NCBI GenBank assembly: GCA_016187025.1
Contig: JACPKM010000008.1
Location: 1 to 64,000, forward strand
DNA length: 64,000 bases
Direction of reading: 5' to 3'
DNA from: Candidatus Daviesbacteria bacterium
GTDB taxonomy: Bacteria; Patescibacteria; Microgenomatia; Daviesbacterales; UBA10151
Shown: positions 1-8,411 of the stretch, one piece after another
How positions within the stretch are numbered: the stretch's first letter is position 1
How the letters are laid out: every line of letters starts with the position of its first letter
Program-made: the position numbers and the translations under genes
Notes under the pieces: generated by a model
Databases searched by the model: none
What the model saw: only the letters and a program-made list of their open reading frames with translations
Told to the model about the DNA's origin: nothing

Positions 1-68
1 ACCAATATACACATTCCTTGCCTTTTTTTAAAGTAGGATTTAGAATATTACCTTGCATCTGACAAAAT

Positions 69-140
69 GCGGGATTAGTTCAGCGGTAGAACGTCACTTT
101 TCCAAAGTGAATGTCAGGGGTTCGATCCCCCTATCCCGCT
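69..140 (+). tRNA. tRNA-Gly (anticodon TCC)
   Basis: The sequence folds as a full cloverleaf. The 7-bp acceptor stem pairs 69-75 with 133-139. The anticodon stem is 94-98/106-110, with TCC at 101-103 in a 7-nt loop. The T-loop motif GGTTCGATCC is present and the discriminator is T at 140. CCA is not encoded, so it would be added after transcription. AT-rich sequence upstream (TAGAAT near 41) could supply the -10 box. Confidence 0.96.
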
Positions 141-208
141 CTATACGGCGGTAAACCAGAACCGTCTTTGGATTGATATAGCGACCTAAACAAGAATAAA
201 ACAGGAAT

Positions 209-916
209 TTAAAGTAGTGCAATTTGAGGGTTTGATTTATCTAAAATTGCAGTTTGAATTTCTCCACCGCAGTATTTTTTAATAAGTTCTACCAATTTTG
301 TAACTGCTTGTTGGATGTTTTCTCTACCAATAGGTGGTAAACCTTCAATAACAATAAAAGCATTTGATGTCTCTTCTGTTAATTTAGTTCGATCAACCTC
401 TTTCCAATTCCAGCGACGGCAAATAGTGCCCTGATTGTCTTTATAAATAACTTCATTTGGGTAAGGCGGTCTTGCTTCCTGCTCTCCTAAAAGCACTACA
501 GGAGTTTCGTTATCTGCTGCAAAGGTAAGTAATACATTTCCTTCGATTTTTGCTAAATCTTCACCACCGACGGGAACAAAATATTTTAAGGAAATAACGT
601 TATAAATATCTACTAGCTTGTTGATATGGCGAACTTGCTCACCCTTGGAAGTTCTCCTTAACAAATTTTCTATTGAAGAAGGATAATCCTTTGGTTTTGC
701 TCCGAATTTTCTATATGCTTCCCTCCATGGAATTATAGAGGGCTGCTCGATAATTGGAATATTCCCCATACTTTCGACGGCGTTTTCCTCAGCATTTCTT
801 AGTAAATCAGCAATTTCAGGATTAGTCCCTTTATTATCAATGTTATGTAAAACAGCCACGCCAAGAATAACTTCTGGATATTGCTTAAATATTTCGTCTT
901 CTATGATCAGATTCAT
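209..916 (-). CDS. B3/4 (PheRS beta-like) domain protein
   Basis: This 235-residue protein resembles the stand-alone B3/4 tRNA-binding domain family (COG3382), related to the editing region of phenylalanyl-tRNA synthetase beta. The family-like signature WREAYRKFGAKPKDYPSS lies around residues 64-81, followed by ENLLRR. A hydrophobic core segment around VVLLGEQEA and a C-terminal alpha/beta segment fit the fold. Members are proposed to recognise or edit mischarged tRNA, but the substrate here is unknown. It starts with ATG one base after the stop of the upstream minus-strand gene (918-1757), so the two are probably cotranscribed. Its 3' end faces tRNA-Gly. The family call is fairly sure; the function is inferred. 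Confidence 0.75.
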   Translation of the reverse strand: MNLIIEDEIFKQYPEVILGVAVLHNIDNKGTNPEIADLLRNAEENAVESMGNIPIIEQPSIIPWREAYRKFGAKPKDYPSSIENLLRRTSKGEQVRHINKLVDIYNVISLKYFVPVGGEDLAKIEGNVLLTFAADNETPVVLLGEQEARPPYPNEVIYKDNQGTICRRWNWKEVDRTKLTEETSNAFIVIEGLPPIGRENIQQAVTKLVELIKKYCGGEIQTAILDKSNPQIALL

Positions 917-917
917 G

Positions 918-1757
918 TTATTTCTTCAGTAACCTTTTACCCCTTTTCTTAGGCAAATAATTTTGTGAGGTTATTACTTTTCTGCCGGTTTCTTTTTCAA
1001 GGTTAGATCTGGCATCTCCGGCAATTTTACCACCACGCCTTGAGACTTGTTTATTTCTCTCAAATCCTTGGGGATGTTCTGTTTTAGCAATTTCTGTGGT
1101 GGCTGCTTCGCCAAGCTGGGAAAATAAAAGCTCCAAATCATTCATATGATCACGCAGGTTTTGGCGTTTAAGTCCTTTTATCTTCTTATATTCCGACGGT
1201 GTTACACCAAAAGTGGCTTTAGATATCTCGGCAGTCAATATTTCATATTCTTTTGCCAGTTCTACACCATGTTTTTGCCATTCATCCGTCAATTCTTCTC
1301 TAATGGCAATAGAGCGCATCCGTCTTTCAATCCAATCATCTGGATATCCTTTGGCTTTGTAAAGCGCTCTAGCCCGTTTTTGAGCCAACTCCGGATCTTC
1401 TATCTCCTGTACCCTTTCATATCCCACTCTGGCTAGCCATCTTTTAAAAGGTTCTGCTTTTGGTGAAGGAATTGATTGAATAATTCTAAAAATACCTTCA
1501 GTATTGGCACAGTTCATTTTTTGTTTACCGCCAGTAGTTTCGATGGAAAGGGTATGTACAATTTGTACCCACCCTTTAGAAAGTTCTGGGTCACGAAGTC
1601 TCATACGCTGGATATATTGCTTTGAATCACTTGAATCAATAAGTGCCAAAACTACATCCTCAACTACAAACCACCACTCATTTTTATGGATGGTTTTTCT
1701 TATTTTCCTATTTCGGAAAATGGCTATTTTAGTTGTTTGCGTTGTTTCTTGATTCAT
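918..1757 (-). CDS. BRO-N / DinD-like protein
   Basis: The 279-residue protein starts with an N-terminal Bro-N domain (about residues 10-115; WWFVVEDVVLALIDSSDSKQYI), followed by a helical middle. The C-terminal motif GGKIAGDARSNLEKETGRKV resembles DNA-damage-inducible DinD proteins, and the length matches E. coli DinD (about 275). The family includes phage antirepressors, but no phage genes are nearby, so a chromosomal DinD-type role linked to DNA damage is more likely. Two -10-like boxes (TATAAT on the minus strand near 1786 and 1818) lie upstream. Its stop abuts the start of the B3/4 gene. The molecular activity is not known from the sequence. Confidence 0.72.
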   Translation of the reverse strand: MNQETTQTTKIAIFRNRKIRKTIHKNEWWFVVEDVVLALIDSSDSKQYIQRMRLRDPELSKGWVQIVHTLSIETTGGKQKMNCANTEGIFRIIQSIPSPKAEPFKRWLARVGYERVQEIEDPELAQKRARALYKAKGYPDDWIERRMRSIAIREELTDEWQKHGVELAKEYEILTAEISKATFGVTPSEYKKIKGLKRQNLRDHMNDLELLFSQLGEAATTEIAKTEHPQGFERNKQVSRRGGKIAGDARSNLEKETGRKVITSQNYLPKKRGKRLLKK

Positions 1758-1845
1758 ATTAGTTAAAAAGTGTTAATATATTTTATTATACATACAAAAC
1801 CCGTAATTACTAGGGATTATACAAAAAATCTGGTAAAATAAGCGG

Positions 1846-1975
1846 AGCTTGATACTCGCTGGTGCTCGTATTAGGCGAGGAGCTAAATTCTTGAATAAAC
1901 TCTGACAGTCTGGTTAAGACTTCGTTAGGAACTCCAGATTAGGAATTAACATGGTAACAATTTAGGAGCCTTGCC
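1846..1975 (+). ncRNA. Possible structured RNA in a gene-free stretch
   Basis: The 219-bp gap 1758-1976 has no open reading frame. It begins with TGGTAAAATA (-10 TAAAAT at 1834-1839), the same motif that precedes tRNA-Lys (about 51963) and, nearly, tRNA-His (about 14537). Several pairings can be drawn: CTCGC with GCGAG near 1853-1880, AGTCTGG with CCAGATT near 1908-1940, and AATTCTT with AGGAATT around these. No known RNA family motif and no clear U-tract terminator were found. The minus strand of the same gap carries candidate promoters for the 918-1757 gene, so the RNA reading is only one option. Confidence 0.2.
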
Positions 1976-1976
1976 C

Positions 1977-2324
1977 TTAAAGACTATTTAGGTCCTGGTC
2001 AATATCACTAAATCCACTGTCTGAAGCTTCAACTTCTATGGAGTTTAGTTCAGCCTGAACTGTTGATAATACACTTTCTGGTTGTTGAGTCGCAGGTCTT
2101 TTATAACTTTGTGATTTAGATGAAGATAAGGAACTGGCTAAAAGATAATAGCCACCAGCTCCTAAAACCAGTATTAATACTAAAATTGCCAATATAATAG
2201 GCAACTTATTACTTTTGCCCGATTGGGTAGATATTGGAGTATTTGGGTTTTGGTTCTGTTGAGTGGGGGTAGAATTTACCCCTGTAGTTTGATTTTGGTT
2301 TGTATCAGCTTGATTTGGATCCAT
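1977..2324 (-). CDS. Single-pass membrane protein with Gln/Asn-rich N-terminus
   Basis: A 115-residue protein with no recognised family. Residues 1-40 are rich in Asn, Gln, Thr and Pro. A transmembrane helix follows at about 41-64 (LPIILAILVLILVLGAGGYY), then a short polar tail that is acidic at the end. Lack of a signal peptide suggests an N-in orientation. Its ATG overlaps the stop of the upstream coiled-coil gene as TAATG, and a strong GGAGG site lies within the end of that gene, so the two are translationally coupled and may act together at the envelope. Confidence 0.7.
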   Translation of the reverse strand: MDPNQADTNQNQTTGVNSTPTQQNQNPNTPISTQSGKSNKLPIILAILVLILVLGAGGYYLLASSLSSSKSQSYKRPATQQPESVLSTVQAELNSIEVEASDSGFSDIDQDLNSL

Positions 2325-2986
2325 TAATTACCTCCTAATGTCTGTTTAGCAACCCTTACTACGTTAGAAACTGATTGTTTTGCCTCTACCACCAATTTCC
2401 TTATTTCAAATAGGTCATTATGTAAGGCATCTCTTGCAGTTTTGACATCCTCTTTTGCTTTTTTCTCGCTGGTAAGGTTGATTGTGTAATCCTTTGTAGT
2501 TTGAGTCTCTACAGCTGTTTTAGCTTTTTCAATTGCTGCTTTCGCATCTGAAATTACTTGGTTTGTTTGTGTTGTGTCTTTCCCGCTTGCTGAGGCTTCA
2601 GTTACTCTTGTTTCAATCTTTTGAAGCATCTGTTCAAGTCTTGTAATATAATCAGTCATGGCACCTGTGCGCTTCTGATTTACATTTGTAATTTGGGTAT
2701 TTACCCTTTCAACAATCTGAGCTTTTTTCTTATCCTTAAATGTTTTAACTTTTACTTTTAATGTAGCTTCTCTAGATGCAATAGCAATCCTTTTTTCTTC
2801 TAACCGTGTCTGTACGTTCTCTTTTCTTGTTTCAAGTTTTTCTTTTGCCTGCTCTTTTCTTTCTTCAATTCTTTGCTTTAGTGCTTCTCTAGGCGTTGCT
2901 GACGTGGTGGTATCTTGAGCCAAAACTGCACAGGCTGTAGTTAAAAATACGGAAAGTGCAATAAATACCGGCAGTAAATGTCTCAC
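2324..2986 (-). CDS. Secreted coiled-coil protein
   Basis: A 220-residue protein with an N-terminal signal peptide (about residues 1-23, ending ACAVLAQ). It continues as a long, highly charged helical region rich in Lys, Glu and Arg (about 33-100) and further helices to the C-terminus. No enzyme motif is visible. The composition suggests an extracytoplasmic coiled coil. It is the first gene of a two-gene unit with the 115-residue membrane protein (TAATG overlap). Function unknown; many CPR genomes carry similar secreted coiled-coil proteins. Confidence 0.7.
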   Translation of the reverse strand: MRHLLPVFIALSVFLTTACAVLAQDTTTSATPREALKQRIEERKEQAKEKLETRKENVQTRLEEKRIAIASREATLKVKVKTFKDKKKAQIVERVNTQITNVNQKRTGAMTDYITRLEQMLQKIETRVTEASASGKDTTQTNQVISDAKAAIEKAKTAVETQTTKDYTINLTSEKKAKEDVKTARDALHNDLFEIRKLVVEAKQSVSNVVRVAKQTLGGN

Positions 2987-3014
2987 TTATTAAATTTAAC
3001 AAAGTCGCAATAGT

Positions 3015-3043
3015 TTGTCAATTTGGAACTAATTTTGTACAAT
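3015..3043 (+). promoter_or_regulatory. Promoter of tRNA-Arg(TCT)
   Basis: The -35 box TTGTCA (3015-3020) and -10 box TACAAT (3038-3043) are separated by exactly 17 bp, and the mature tRNA begins 13 nt after the -10 box. This is a good match to the sigma-70 consensus. Confidence 0.7.
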
Positions 3044-3056
3044 TAACAGATGCGAT

Positions 3057-3129
3057 GCGCCCGTAGCTCAGCGGATAGAGCAAAGGATTTCTAATCCTTA
3101 GGCCGGGGGTCCGAATCCCTCCGGGCGCG
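3057..3129 (+). tRNA. tRNA-Arg (anticodon TCT)
   Basis: Full cloverleaf: the acceptor arm GCGCCCG (3057-3063) pairs with CGGGCGC (3122-3128), and the discriminator is G. The anticodon loop TTTCTAA carries TCT, reading AGA. The D-arm has the GGATAGAGC form typical of arginine tRNAs. CCA is not encoded. The SGNH hydrolase gene follows within about 35 nt. Confidence 0.96.
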
Positions 3130-3144
3130 CAAAAGGTGATAAGT

Positions 3145-3163
3145 CTATGTCATAATGACATAG
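3145..3163. promoter_or_regulatory. Perfect palindrome between tRNA-Arg and the SGNH gene
   Basis: CTATGTCA-TAA-TGACATAG is a perfect 8-bp inverted repeat with a 3-nt centre, lying 15 nt after the tRNA and touching the likely GTG start of the next gene. It has no U-tract, so it is a poor terminator. It could be a protein operator or a processing hairpin. Confidence 0.4.
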
Positions 3164-4008
3164 TGCTATTTGGGAAAAAGATTCTATTTGTAATTATACC
3201 CGTTATTTTTGTATTACTTGCTATCGCTTTTTTCCGTTTTAATCTACAGGAGAAAATCGAAAGAAGGATTTTAGGATTAAGTGCATCTAGGCAAGCTTCA
3301 AGTGAGCCGAAACAAGTATCTATTAAAGGTAAGCAGAAAGTAAAATATCCTGAGGATTACACAATATTGCTGCTCGGGGATTCAATGACAGAAAGGCTAG
3401 GAAACAGCGATGAGCTAAGAGCCTACTTAAAAGGGTATTACCCTAACAAAAGCTTTGAAGTATTAAATTATGGTTTTGGATCCACCAATATTCTATCTGT
3501 TCAGGAAAGGCTGGAAAAAGAAACTTTTCATGGCAGAAAATTCCGGCCTATTTTAGATATTGCCTTTGACTTAATTCTTATTGAATCCTTTGGCCACAAT
3601 CCCTTATCTCAATTTTCTTTAGAAGAAGGTCTTAGAAAACAAACCGGGGCCCTGGATAAAATTGTTGCTAGTATCAGGAAAGAAAACCCTAATACAAAAT
3701 TACTGTTTGTAGCAACCATTGCCCCCAATAAAAGAAGCTATGGAGAAGGGCAGGTTGACTTAACACCTGATGTAAGAGAAAAATGGGCCTTAGAAAGAAA
3801 TGCCTATATTAAAAACCATATTGAGTATGCAAACTCACACCAGATCCCCTTAATAAATATTTTTGAGAAGTCGTTAAATGAAGATGGGGACGGAGATTTG
3901 ATGTATATTGATTCTGCAGATTTTATTCATCCCTCCCCCAGCGGAATTTATTTTATCAGCAAAGAGATTGCAGATTACGTTTATAACAACAAGATATTAA
4001 ACCCTTAA
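3163..4008 (+). CDS. Membrane-anchored SGNH/GDSL hydrolase
   Basis: An esterase/lipase-fold protein with an N-terminal signal anchor (about residues 4-24) and a short linker before the catalytic domain. The block I nucleophile is in LLLGDSMTE, block II Gly in NYGFGSTN, and the block V Asp/His pair in DFIHPSPSG near the C-terminus. The enzyme should face the outside and could remove acyl groups from polysaccharide or peptidoglycan, but the substrate cannot be read. I prefer the GTG at 3163 (281 residues), which puts the hydrophobic segment at the N-terminus; an in-frame GTG at 3136 is possible but lies only 6 nt from the tRNA. The 3' end overlaps the gpmA stop by 4 bp. Confidence 0.82.
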   Translation: MLFGKKILFVIIPVIFVLLAIAFFRFNLQEKIERRILGLSASRQASSEPKQVSIKGKQKVKYPEDYTILLLGDSMTERLGNSDELRAYLKGYYPNKSFEVLNYGFGSTNILSVQERLEKETFHGRKFRPILDIAFDLILIESFGHNPLSQFSLEEGLRKQTGALDKIVASIRKENPNTKLLFVATIAPNKRSYGEGQVDLTPDVREKWALERNAYIKNHIEYANSHQIPLINIFEKSLNEDGDGDLMYIDSADFIHPSPSGIYFISKEIADYVYNNKILNP

Positions 4009-4634
4009 ATCTTACCCTTATCGGGGTTTTCTGCACGGATCTCCTTGGATAAAACCTTACCCTCTTTGTCTATTTTGTATATGTGTACCTCACCTATTCC
4101 AAATTCTAATTCCATAAACTGCTCTTCTGTTAAATTATCCAAATATTTTTCCAATGCCCTAAGTGCATTCCCGTGGGATACAACCAGTATATTTTTATCC
4201 GATTTCAAAAGAGGAAGAATCTTTTTTTCATAATATGGCACTATTCTTTTATAAACATCCTTCATTGTTTCACCATCAGGAATTGGATAATCCCAGCCTC
4301 TTCTGATTTTTTCAAATTCTTCCTCCCCCACCTGTTTTTCTATCTCCCACTTATTTTTACCTGTATAAATCCCATAATCCCTTTCATCTAAGGCCAAATC
4401 CTGTGTAATTGGAACGTTAAGGTTTAGAGTATCTTTAATAGCTTCAAAAGTTTTTATGGAGCGGATAAGGGCCGAAACAAATACATGATCAATTTTTATA
4501 TCTAGAAGTTGCCAAGCCGCATTTTTGGCGTCCTTTCTACCTTGCTGGCTCAAGGGAACATCTTCTAATCCAGTCCAAAGACCTAGCTCATTCCACTGTG
4601 ACTTACCATGTCTTACTAATATAAGATAAGACAC
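4005..4634 (-). CDS. gpmA: 2,3-bisphosphoglycerate-dependent phosphoglycerate mutase
   Basis: Interconverts 3- and 2-phosphoglycerate. The 209-residue protein has the phosphohistidine motif LVRHGKSQWN at residues 6-15, the LDERDYGIYTGKNK region with the catalytic Glu, and the second His in VVSHGNALRAL. It is somewhat shorter than E. coli GpmA (250) but complete in its key residues. Translation starts at GTG directly after the enolase stop (no intervening base), so gpmA and eno form an operon of consecutive glycolytic steps. It converges with the SGNH gene. Confidence 0.93.
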   Translation of the reverse strand: MSYLILVRHGKSQWNELGLWTGLEDVPLSQQGRKDAKNAAWQLLDIKIDHVFVSALIRSIKTFEAIKDTLNLNVPITQDLALDERDYGIYTGKNKWEIEKQVGEEEFEKIRRGWDYPIPDGETMKDVYKRIVPYYEKKILPLLKSDKNILVVSHGNALRALEKYLDNLTEEQFMELEFGIGEVHIYKIDKEGKVLSKEIRAENPDKGKI

Positions 4635-5924
4635 TTAACTTAAGGCCTCACTTCCTGCAAATTTAGCCTTGGTACCCAACTCTTCCTCAATTCTTAATAA
4701 CTGATTATATTTTGCTATTCTTTCAGACCGGGATAAGGAACCTGTTTTAATTTGACCGGCAGACAGACCAACTGCAAGATCTGCTATGGTGGTGTCCTCA
4801 GTTTCACCAGATCTATGAGAAATAATTGTTTTCCAGCTGGCTTTCTTTGCCATCTTTAATACATTAATGGCCTCAGTTAAGGTACCTATTTGGTTTGGCT
4901 TGATCAAGATTGCATTTCCTGCCTTTTCTTTGATTGCTTTCTCTAAAAACTTAGTGTTTGTTACCAGCAAATCGTCTCCAACCAGCTGCATTTTAGAACC
5001 TAGCTTTTCAGTAAGCTTACTCCAGCCTTGCCAATCAGATTCTGATAACCCATCCTCAATTGACCTTATTGGGTATTTGTCTACTAACACACTTAACCAG
5101 TTGATCATTTGATCTGTAGAGAAAACCTTATCCTCTCTTTTTAGAGTGTATTTACCATCTTCAAACAGCTCTGATGCTGCTATGTCAAGTCCAATAACAA
5201 AGTCTTTTTCAGCCTTGTAGCCAGCCTTACTTACAGCTTCAAGAATAAGCTCAATACTTTCTGTATTACCTGATTTTACTAAAGGCGCATATCCACCCTC
5301 ATCACCAACTGTTGTTAAGTAACCTTTTTTGAGCAAAACCTCTGCTAAATGATGAAATACCTCATCACTTGTTCTTAAGGCCTCAGAGAACGTTTTTGCT
5401 CCAATGGGCATTATCATGTACTCTTGTATATCTGTTGCCCAAGAAGCGTGTTTGCCTCCATTGATAATATTTACCATTGGTAGTGGAAGCAGTAATTGAT
5501 CGGATGAAAGGTTAACTAGTTTTGCAAAATATTTATAAAGAGGCAGATTAGTAGATAAGGCTGCTGCTTTTGCGCTAGCCAAAGAAACAGCCAAAATTGC
5601 ATTTGCACCTAAGTTTGACTTACTTTCCGTACCATCCAGTCCGATTAACTTCTTATCAATTAAATCCTGATCCTGCGGGTTGGAATTCACTAATAAATCA
5701 TTTATTTTAGTGTTGATATTCAAAACAGCTTTCAGCACTCCATTACCTAAAAATTTTGAATAGTCTTTATCCCGCAGTTCAATATCCTCATGCATTCCTA
5801 TAGATGCGCCCGATGGAACAGAGGCTCTGCCGGCAACTCCATTATCCAAGATTACATCAGCCTCAACAGTAGGATTTCCTCTTGAGTCCAGAATTTGCCT
5901 TGCCTGAATTTTAATTATATTCAC
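4635..5924 (-). CDS. eno: Enolase
   Basis: Converts 2-phosphoglycerate to phosphoenolpyruvate. The N-terminal signature ARQILDSRGNPTVE, the Mg-binding and catalytic regions (GDEGGYAP, SIEDGLSESDW, VGDDLLVTN) and the active-site loop IISHRSGETED with ATGs of the C-terminal barrel are all present. I place the start at the GTG at 5924, giving VNIIKIQARQ and about 429 residues, which matches enolase N-termini; an upstream GTG at 5945 would add 7 residues. It is the first gene of the eno-gpmA pair and is divergent from ppsA, sharing a 63-bp promoter region. Confidence 0.95.
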   Translation of the reverse strand: MNIIKIQARQILDSRGNPTVEADVILDNGVAGRASVPSGASIGMHEDIELRDKDYSKFLGNGVLKAVLNINTKINDLLVNSNPQDQDLIDKKLIGLDGTESKSNLGANAILAVSLASAKAAALSTNLPLYKYFAKLVNLSSDQLLLPLPMVNIINGGKHASWATDIQEYMIMPIGAKTFSEALRTSDEVFHHLAEVLLKKGYLTTVGDEGGYAPLVKSGNTESIELILEAVSKAGYKAEKDFVIGLDIAASELFEDGKYTLKREDKVFSTDQMINWLSVLVDKYPIRSIEDGLSESDWQGWSKLTEKLGSKMQLVGDDLLVTNTKFLEKAIKEKAGNAILIKPNQIGTLTEAINVLKMAKKASWKTIISHRSGETEDTTIADLAVGLSAGQIKTGSLSRSERIAKYNQLLRIEEELGTKAKFAGSEALS

Positions 5925-5987
5925 TAAAGTTAATATATCCCCCACTTGATAACTTTACAAGCATATTATAAATGCTACTATGAAGAT

Positions 5988-8411
5988 ATGCCTGCCCCAT
6001 TTGTAAAGCTTTTCGAAGAGGTTTCCATAGAGGATGTTGCTGAAGTTGGCGGAAAAAATGCCTCTTTGGGTGAGCTTATTGGTGAGCTTGTCTATAATGG
6101 GATAGATGTTCCTGGAGGCTACATAGTCACTGCATCTGCTTATCAATACTTTTTATCGCAAACATCTCTTGATCTATTTATTAAAAACACTCTATCTAAC
6201 TTAGATACAAACAACTTAGAACAGCTTTCTGAGAAAGCAAAGCAAATTAGGGAAAAAATTGTTAAAGCAAATTTTCCAAATGATCTTAAGCAAGCCATAG
6301 AAAAAGCACACCAGGACGCAGAAAGAAGATACGGTAAACTGGCAGATTTTGCCGTCAGATCATCTGCAACTGCTGAGGATTTACCAGATGCTTCTTTTGC
6401 CGGAGAGCATGAAACATTTTTAAATATCTCTGGTGTAGACAATATTTTGGTAGCAACCAAAAAAGCCATGGCATCACTTTTTACTGATCGAGCCATCTCA
6501 TACAGGGTAGATAAAGGCTTTGATCACCTAAAAATTTCTCTTTCAGTTGGAATACAAAAGATGGTTAGGTCAGATTTATCCTGTTCCGGAATTATGTTTA
6601 CACTTGATACAGAAACCGGATTTAAAGATTTGGTAGTTATTAATGGCTCATGGGGCTTAGGAGAAATGATAGTTCAGGGAAAAGTAACCCCTGATGAATT
6701 TTTAGTTTTTAAACCCACTCTAAACAAGCCTAGACACAAAAGCTTGTTTAAAAAAGACTATTACCAGCCAATAATTGAGAAAAAAATAGGAAAAAAGGAC
6801 CACAAAATGGTATATGGTGATTCTACTGGCACAAAAGTAATAGACACCTCCCAGCAAGAAAAACAGCAATTTGTTCTAACTGATGCTGAAATTTTAAAGC
6901 TTGCCACTTGGGCAACTATAATTGAGAAACATTACTCTGAGAAACACCGTAAATGGACTCCAATGGATATGGAATGGGCAAAAGATGGCAAAAGTGGCAA
7001 ATTATACATAGTGCAAGCGCGCCCGGAGACCGTTCATTCGGTGAGAGACTACACTAAAGTTATAACATACCAAAGGTCTGAGAATGGAAAAGTAATCACA
7101 AAGGGCGCATCAGTTGGCAATAAGATTTCATCAGGTAAGGCAAGAATAATCATGGATGTTAAAAACATCTCAAATTTTAAAAAAGGCGAGGTTTTGGTAA
7201 CAGACATGACCGATCCCAACTGGGAACCTGTCATGAAACTGGCCTCAGCAATTATTACAGATAAAGGTGGCAGAACAAGCCATGCAGCCATTGTTTCAAG
7301 AGAGCTGGGTATTGCTTGTGTTGTAGGAACTGAAAACTCAACCCAAAAAGTAAAAACAGGCATGGATTTGACAGTTGACACAACAGGCAGTGAAGGAATT
7401 GTTTTTGAAGGAAAGCTTAATTTTAAAATTGAGGAGCATGATATTAAAAAAATCCCTCAAACCAAAATCAAAATCATGCTAAATATTGCTACCCCTGACA
7501 CAGCTTTTGAAAAATCTTTTCTGCCAAACAAAGGAGTGGGTTTGGCAAGAGAGGAGTTTATAATTGCATCAAATATAGGTATACATCCTATGGCTTTGGT
7601 AAATTTTAATAGCCTGCCAGCTGAGTTAAAAGGCAAAATAGACAAAAAAACTTTAGGATATAAAAACAAAACCCAGTTTTATGTTGATAAACTCGCATCA
7701 GGTATTGCAAAAATCTCAGCTGCCTTTTATCCAAATCCGGTAATAGTCAGATTTTCTGACTTTAAAACAAATGAGTATCGGTCTCTACTGGGAGGTAGCC
7801 TTTATGAGCCTGTTGAAGAAAATCCTATGATCGGTTTTAGAGGTGCATCCCGTTACTACAACCCACAGTTTATCCAGGCATTTATTTTGGAAATTGAAGC
7901 TATCAAAAAAGTTAGAAATGTTTTTGGGCTTACCAATACCTGTACAATGATTCCTTTTTGCAGAACTGTGGATGAAGGTAAGATGGTTTTAGAAATCATG
8001 GAGAGATTTGGCCTGTCACGCAAAAAAGATAAAAGCTTGAAGGTTTTTATGATGTGTGAGATACCAGCAAATGTAATTTTAGCTGATGACTTTTTGGATA
8101 TATTTGACGGAATGAGTATAGGCAGTAATGATTTGAGCCAGCTTACACTAGGGATTGACCGGGATGGAAATGAAAAGATTAAGTCAATCAGCAATGAAAA
8201 TGACAAAGCTGTAAAAGAGCTTATTAAAACCGTTATTAAAAAATGTAGGCAAAGGGGTAAATATATTGGCATTTGCGGCCAGGCACCCTCAGACTATGAA
8301 GATTTTGCCATGTTTTTAGTAAAATCCGGAATAGAAAGTATATCTCTAAATCCGGATACAGTTATAAAAACAACTCTAAGAATCTTTCAGCAAGAGCAAG
8401 CGCTTATTTAA
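5988..8411 (+). CDS. ppsA: Phosphoenolpyruvate synthase
   Basis: Converts pyruvate, ATP and water to PEP, AMP and phosphate. Order of domains: N-terminal nucleotide-binding PPDK domain (about 1-340, GGKNASLGEL and AVRSSATAEDLP), phosphohistidine swivelling domain with GGRTSHAAIVSRELG near residue 426, and C-terminal PEP-binding barrel (about 480-800, SIGSNDLSQLTLGIDRD, CGQAPSD). The start is the ATG at 5988, giving MPAPFVKLF and 807 residues, normal for PpsA. A TATAAA at 5967-5972 leaves only about 8 nt of leader and no Shine-Dalgarno site. The palindrome AGCAT...ATGCT (5960-5976) overlaps that box. With eno-gpmA divergent, the locus links pyruvate, PEP and phosphoglycerate. The 3' end overlaps pyrF by 36 bp. 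Confidence 0.94.
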   Translation: MPAPFVKLFEEVSIEDVAEVGGKNASLGELIGELVYNGIDVPGGYIVTASAYQYFLSQTSLDLFIKNTLSNLDTNNLEQLSEKAKQIREKIVKANFPNDLKQAIEKAHQDAERRYGKLADFAVRSSATAEDLPDASFAGEHETFLNISGVDNILVATKKAMASLFTDRAISYRVDKGFDHLKISLSVGIQKMVRSDLSCSGIMFTLDTETGFKDLVVINGSWGLGEMIVQGKVTPDEFLVFKPTLNKPRHKSLFKKDYYQPIIEKKIGKKDHKMVYGDSTGTKVIDTSQQEKQQFVLTDAEILKLATWATIIEKHYSEKHRKWTPMDMEWAKDGKSGKLYIVQARPETVHSVRDYTKVITYQRSENGKVITKGASVGNKISSGKARIIMDVKNISNFKKGEVLVTDMTDPNWEPVMKLASAIITDKGGRTSHAAIVSRELGIACVVGTENSTQKVKTGMDLTVDTTGSEGIVFEGKLNFKIEEHDIKKIPQTKIKIMLNIATPDTAFEKSFLPNKGVGLAREEFIIASNIGIHPMALVNFNSLPAELKGKIDKKTLGYKNKTQFYVDKLASGIAKISAAFYPNPVIVRFSDFKTNEYRSLLGGSLYEPVEENPMIGFRGASRYYNPQFIQAFILEIEAIKKVRNVFGLTNTCTMIPFCRTVDEGKMVLEIMERFGLSRKKDKSLKVFMMCEIPANVILADDFLDIFDGMSIGSNDLSQLTLGIDRDGNEKIKSISNENDKAVKELIKTVIKKCRQRGKYIGICGQAPSDYEDFAMFLVKSGIESISLNPDTVIKTTLRIFQQEQALI

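Noticed and set aside
918..1757. Prophage, suggested by the BRO-N antirepressor-like protein
   Set aside because: No integrase, structural or lysis genes are near. The C-terminus matches DinD-type chromosomal proteins.
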